Shown here: in pieces, positions 61,589 to 64,000 of the stretch | How the letters are laid out: each line of letters opens with the position of its first letter | Position numbering within the stretch: position 1 is the first letter of the stretch | Source: Phenylobacterium sp. | Lineage (GTDB): Bacteria; Pseudomonadota; Alphaproteobacteria; Caulobacterales; Caulobacteraceae | NCBI RefSeq assembly: GCF_030679875.1 | Contig: NZ_JAUXSP010000006.1 | Location: 1 to 64,000 of the forward strand | Direction: 5' to 3' | DNA length: 64,000 nucleotides | The notes under the pieces: generated by a model | Seen by the model: only the letters and a program-made list of their open reading frames with translations | Databases searched by the model: none | What the model was told of the DNA's origin: nothing | Position numbers and translations under genes: made by a program

Positions 61589-62512
61589 ATGAGACCTGCA
61601 ATGATCATCCAAGACTGGACGGCTGAGAAGGCTGCAGCCTTCGGCAAGCAGACCCTGACCTTCGCCCACGACCTGCACCAGCGGCCGATGTTCACCGACG
61701 AGGGCCTGGCCGAGGCCCTCGACGCCTATCCCAGGGCCAAGCTTGGCGTCTTCACCATGGGGAAGGATCCCCGGGACTGGACCACCTGGCGCAAGGGTTC
61801 GGCCGATGGCCTGAGCGGGGCGCAGCTCCTGGAGTCGGCCCAGGCGGGCCGGATCTGGCTCAACCTTCGGGAAGCTAACCTCTATCTGAAGCCCTACGGC
61901 GATCTGGCCGAAGAGGTCTTCGCTGAGAAGGAGGCCATGGCGCCCGGCCTGCGCACCTTCAAGCGTGACTTGGGCGTGCTGATCTCGTCGGCCAACGCCC
62001 AGGTCTTCTATCATCTGGACGTGCCGCTCGTGTCCCTGTGGCAGATCCGCGGGACCAAGCGCGTCTGGGTCTATCCGCCCAAGGCCCCCTATGTGGGGGA
62101 AGAGGCGCTGGAGAAGATCGTCCTGCGGGAGAGCGCCGAGCAGTTCGCCTTCGACCCGGCCTGGGACACCGGCGCCCAGGAGGTTGAGCTCACCCCCGGC
62201 AAGATGGTGACCTGGGCCCAGAACGCGCCGCACCGGATCGAGAACGGGGCGATGCTCAATGTCTCCCTGTCCATGGAGTTCATGACGCCCCAGGCCCTGC
62301 TGCGGGCCAATGTCATCTATGCCAACGGCGTCATGCGCCGCCGCGCGGGCCTGCGGCCGCGCCTGAGCGACGGGGTCAGTCCGGCCAATCTGGGCAAGCT
62401 GGTTCTCGCCCGTGGCGCCAAGGCCCTGAAACTGCAAAAGGCCCATGAGCGGATCCTGCCGGCCACCTTCCGCCTGGACCCTGGGCAGCCTGGGGCCGTC
62501 CTTCCGATCTGA
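61589..62512 (+). CDS. Cupin/JmjC-like protein
   Basis: Encodes 307 residues from ATG 61589, three bases after the glycosyltransferase stop. A cupin fold with the usual strand pattern is seen around NAQVFYHLDVPLVSLWQIRG (metal-type His), then LTPGKMVTWAQNAPHRIENG with a second His. It resembles the cupin-like/JmjC oxygenase class, in which the metal is held by two His and an acidic residue. Whether it is an enzyme or a binding protein is not clear. It likely works with the two upstream genes. Confidence 0.75.
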   Translation: MRPAMIIQDWTAEKAAAFGKQTLTFAHDLHQRPMFTDEGLAEALDAYPRAKLGVFTMGKDPRDWTTWRKGSADGLSGAQLLESAQAGRIWLNLREANLYLKPYGDLAEEVFAEKEAMAPGLRTFKRDLGVLISSANAQVFYHLDVPLVSLWQIRGTKRVWVYPPKAPYVGEEALEKIVLRESAEQFAFDPAWDTGAQEVELTPGKMVTWAQNAPHRIENGAMLNVSLSMEFMTPQALLRANVIYANGVMRRRAGLRPRLSDGVSPANLGKLVLARGAKALKLQKAHERILPATFRLDPGQPGAVLPI

Positions 62513-62676
62513 GCGAAAACCGCCCCAAAACGCCCGGTTGGCTTACCTCGCGGCGCCTGAATAGACTTGTTTTCGACGCGCCAGAGGGCGCGCGGCAAGC
62601 TTTAGAAGATCGATCCGTCGCCCGGCGCAGATGACACCATCTGGCCAGGCCAGGGTCCAGGCAAGGGAGCGGAACA

Positions 62677-63849
62677 ATGGGCGAAGCCTATATCGTCGCA
62701 GCCACACGCACGGCCGGCGGCCGCAAGGGCGGCAAGCTGAAAGACTGGCATCCGGTGGATCTGGGCGCCGTGGTTCTGAATGAACTGGTCGACCGTACCG
62801 GCATGGACCCGGCCCGGGTCGAGGACGTGATCATGGGCTGCGTCATGCAGGTGGGCGAGCAGGCCATCAATGTGGCGCGCAACGCCGTCATGGCCTCCAA
62901 GCTGCCGGAAAGCGTGCCGGGCACCAGCGTCGACCGCCAGTGCGGATCTTCCCAGCAGGCCCTGCAGTTCGCCGCCCAGGCGGTGATGAGCGGCACGCAG
63001 GACGTGGTGATCGCCGCCGGCGTCGAAAGCATGACCCGCGTGCCCATGGGCTCCTCGGCCGCGCTGGCCGCCAAGGCCGGCATGGGCCAGTACAAGAGCC
63101 CGCGGATGGAGGAGCGCTATCCCAACATCCAGTTCTCCCAGTTCATGGGCGCTGAGATGATGGCCAAGAAGTATGGCCTGACCAAGGATCAGCTGGACGA
63201 GTTCGCCTATCACAGCCACCAGCGGGCCATCGCCGCCACCCAGGCCGGCGCTTTCAAGGACGAGATCGTCGCCCTGACGATCAAGGACGAGGCCGGCGCC
63301 GAGAGCGCGCATACGGTCGATGAGGGCATCCGTTTTGACGCGAGCCTCGACGGCATCCGCGGCGTGAAACTGCTGGTCGAGGGCGGAGCCATCACGGCGG
63401 CCACCTCCAGCCAGATCTGTGATGGCGCCTCGGGCGTGATGATCGTGTCGGAAAAGGCGCTGAAGGAATTCGGCCTGACGCCCCTGGCCCGCATTCACCA
63501 TCTGTCGGTCATGGGCCATGACCCGGTCATCATGCTGGAAGCCCCGCTGCCCGCCACCCAGCGGGCCCTGGAAAAGGCCGGCATGAAGATCGACGACATC
63601 GATCTGTTCGAGGTCAACGAGGCCTTCGCCTCTGTGCCCGTGGCCTGGCTCAAGGCGACCGGCGCCAATCCGGAAAACATGAACATCAACGGCGGCGCCA
63701 TCGCGCTCGGCCACCCGCTGGGCGCATCGGGCACCAAGCTGATGACCACCCTGGTCCACGGTCTCAAGGCCAAGAACAAGCGCTATGGCCTGCAGACCAT
63801 GTGCGAAGGCGGCGGCATGGCCAATGTGACAATCATCGAGCGGCTCTGA
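62677..63849 (+). CDS. Acetyl-CoA C-acyltransferase (thiolase)
   Basis: Encodes 390 residues. The nucleophile Cys89 lies in DRQCGSSQQAL, the catalytic His in ALGHPLGASG, and the second Cys in MCEGGGMAN. These are the three thiolase active-site motifs. It cleaves 3-ketoacyl-CoA or makes acetoacetyl-CoA. GGGAGCGGAAC (62664-62674) precedes the ATG. It stands 164 bases after the cupin gene, with a small GC hairpin (62578-62591) between, and precedes an SDR gene by 13 bases. Confidence 0.94.
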   Translation: MGEAYIVAATRTAGGRKGGKLKDWHPVDLGAVVLNELVDRTGMDPARVEDVIMGCVMQVGEQAINVARNAVMASKLPESVPGTSVDRQCGSSQQALQFAAQAVMSGTQDVVIAAGVESMTRVPMGSSAALAAKAGMGQYKSPRMEERYPNIQFSQFMGAEMMAKKYGLTKDQLDEFAYHSHQRAIAATQAGAFKDEIVALTIKDEAGAESAHTVDEGIRFDASLDGIRGVKLLVEGGAITAATSSQICDGASGVMIVSEKALKEFGLTPLARIHHLSVMGHDPVIMLEAPLPATQRALEKAGMKIDDIDLFEVNEAFASVPVAWLKATGANPENMNINGGAIALGHPLGASGTKLMTTLVHGLKAKNKRYGLQTMCEGGGMANVTIIERL

Positions 63850-63862
63850 TAAGCTTGGGCGC

Positions 63863-64000
63863 ATGAGCCCGCGCATCATAGCCGTCACCGGCGCCTTCGG
63901 GGTCCTGGGGGAGGTGGTCGCCACGGCCGCCGCCCTCCAGGGCGCCCGACTGGCGCTGATCGATCACAGCATGGTCCCGCCTGACGGACTGGTCGAGGCC
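63863..64000 (+). CDS. Short-chain dehydrogenase/reductase, cut by the window edge
   Basis: The frame from ATG 63863 is open to the end of the window, 46 codons. The nucleotide-binding start IIAVTGAFGVLGEVVATAAA matches the classical TGxxxGxG motif. The catalytic Ser-Tyr-Lys part lies off the edge. It probably belongs with the thiolase in fatty-acid metabolism. Confidence 0.8.
   Translation, partial: MSPRIIAVTGAFGVLGEVVATAAALQGARLALIDHSMVPPDGLVEA

Noticed and set aside
62578..62591. Terminator before the thiolase gene
   Set aside because: GCGCC-AGAG-GGCGC forms a small stem but no T-run follows.

Overview
The window is high-GC DNA from an alphaproteobacterium, most likely of the Caulobacterales (a Phenylobacterium/Caulobacter-like organism). 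The basis is the codon and base usage, the frequent GTG/TTG starts, ATGA-overlapping operons, and the gene families present: NasTS, PepSY iron reductase, acyl-CoA ligase/dehydrogenase with amidohydrolase, and a FemAB/CelD-type acyltransferase. The genus is an inference from gene content.

Region 1 (1-15.7 kb) is mobile DNA. It has the tail of an IS3-type transposase, an array of degenerate 11-bp repeats (607-727), a MobF relaxase/helicase with a ribbon-helix-helix partner and an AlpA-like regulator, a dyad-rich control region, a HigBA-type toxin-antitoxin pair with twin operators, a lone putative PD-(D/E)XK protein, and a copper/silver efflux operon (cusC-cusB-cusA-cusF with a fused CusF domain on CusB). 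It ends at a truncated GAF gene. No type IV secretion genes are present, so the element looks mobilizable, or its transfer genes lie off the left edge.

Region 2 (15,702-25,517) is a 9.8-kb integrative island. It is bracketed by a perfect 21-bp direct repeat equal to a tRNA 3' end including CCA. Its tyrosine recombinase sits just inside the left repeat, and recombinase-arm-like repeats lie inside both ends. Cargo: a frameshifted XRE regulator, a secreted unknown, a DNA methyltransferase fused to an Mrr-like nuclease domain, a serine recombinase, an HNH/AP2-like protein, an IS1595 transposase remnant, an unknown-plus-PIN-domain gene pair, and a small membrane protein. No intact tRNA is seen at either repeat, which suggests tandem insertion of several elements at one tRNA gene lying outside the window.

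Region 3 (25.5-64 kb) reads as chromosome. First comes a TetR/PTPS-like pair, then a complete assimilatory nitrate locus: mobA divergent from nasT-nasS, a 225-nt structured leader, then narK-nirB-nirD-nasA-cobA. MobA and CobA supply the molybdenum cofactor and siroheme needed by NasA and NirB. A CoA-linked degradation cluster follows (acyl-CoA ligase, two TetR-type regulators, hotdog protein, amidohydrolase, acyl-CoA dehydrogenase, hydrolase). After that come an FAD dehydrogenase, a sterol-desaturase-like hydroxylase divergent from a TetR gene, a lipocalin, DUF983 and ChrA. A ferric-iron ABC transporter and a PepSY reductase pair each have a Fur-box-like palindrome. The right end has a phosphate-selective-type porin, a CheY-like regulator, free-methionine sulfoxide reductase, an acyltransferase/glycosyltransferase/cupin cluster, a thiolase, and the start of an SDR gene.
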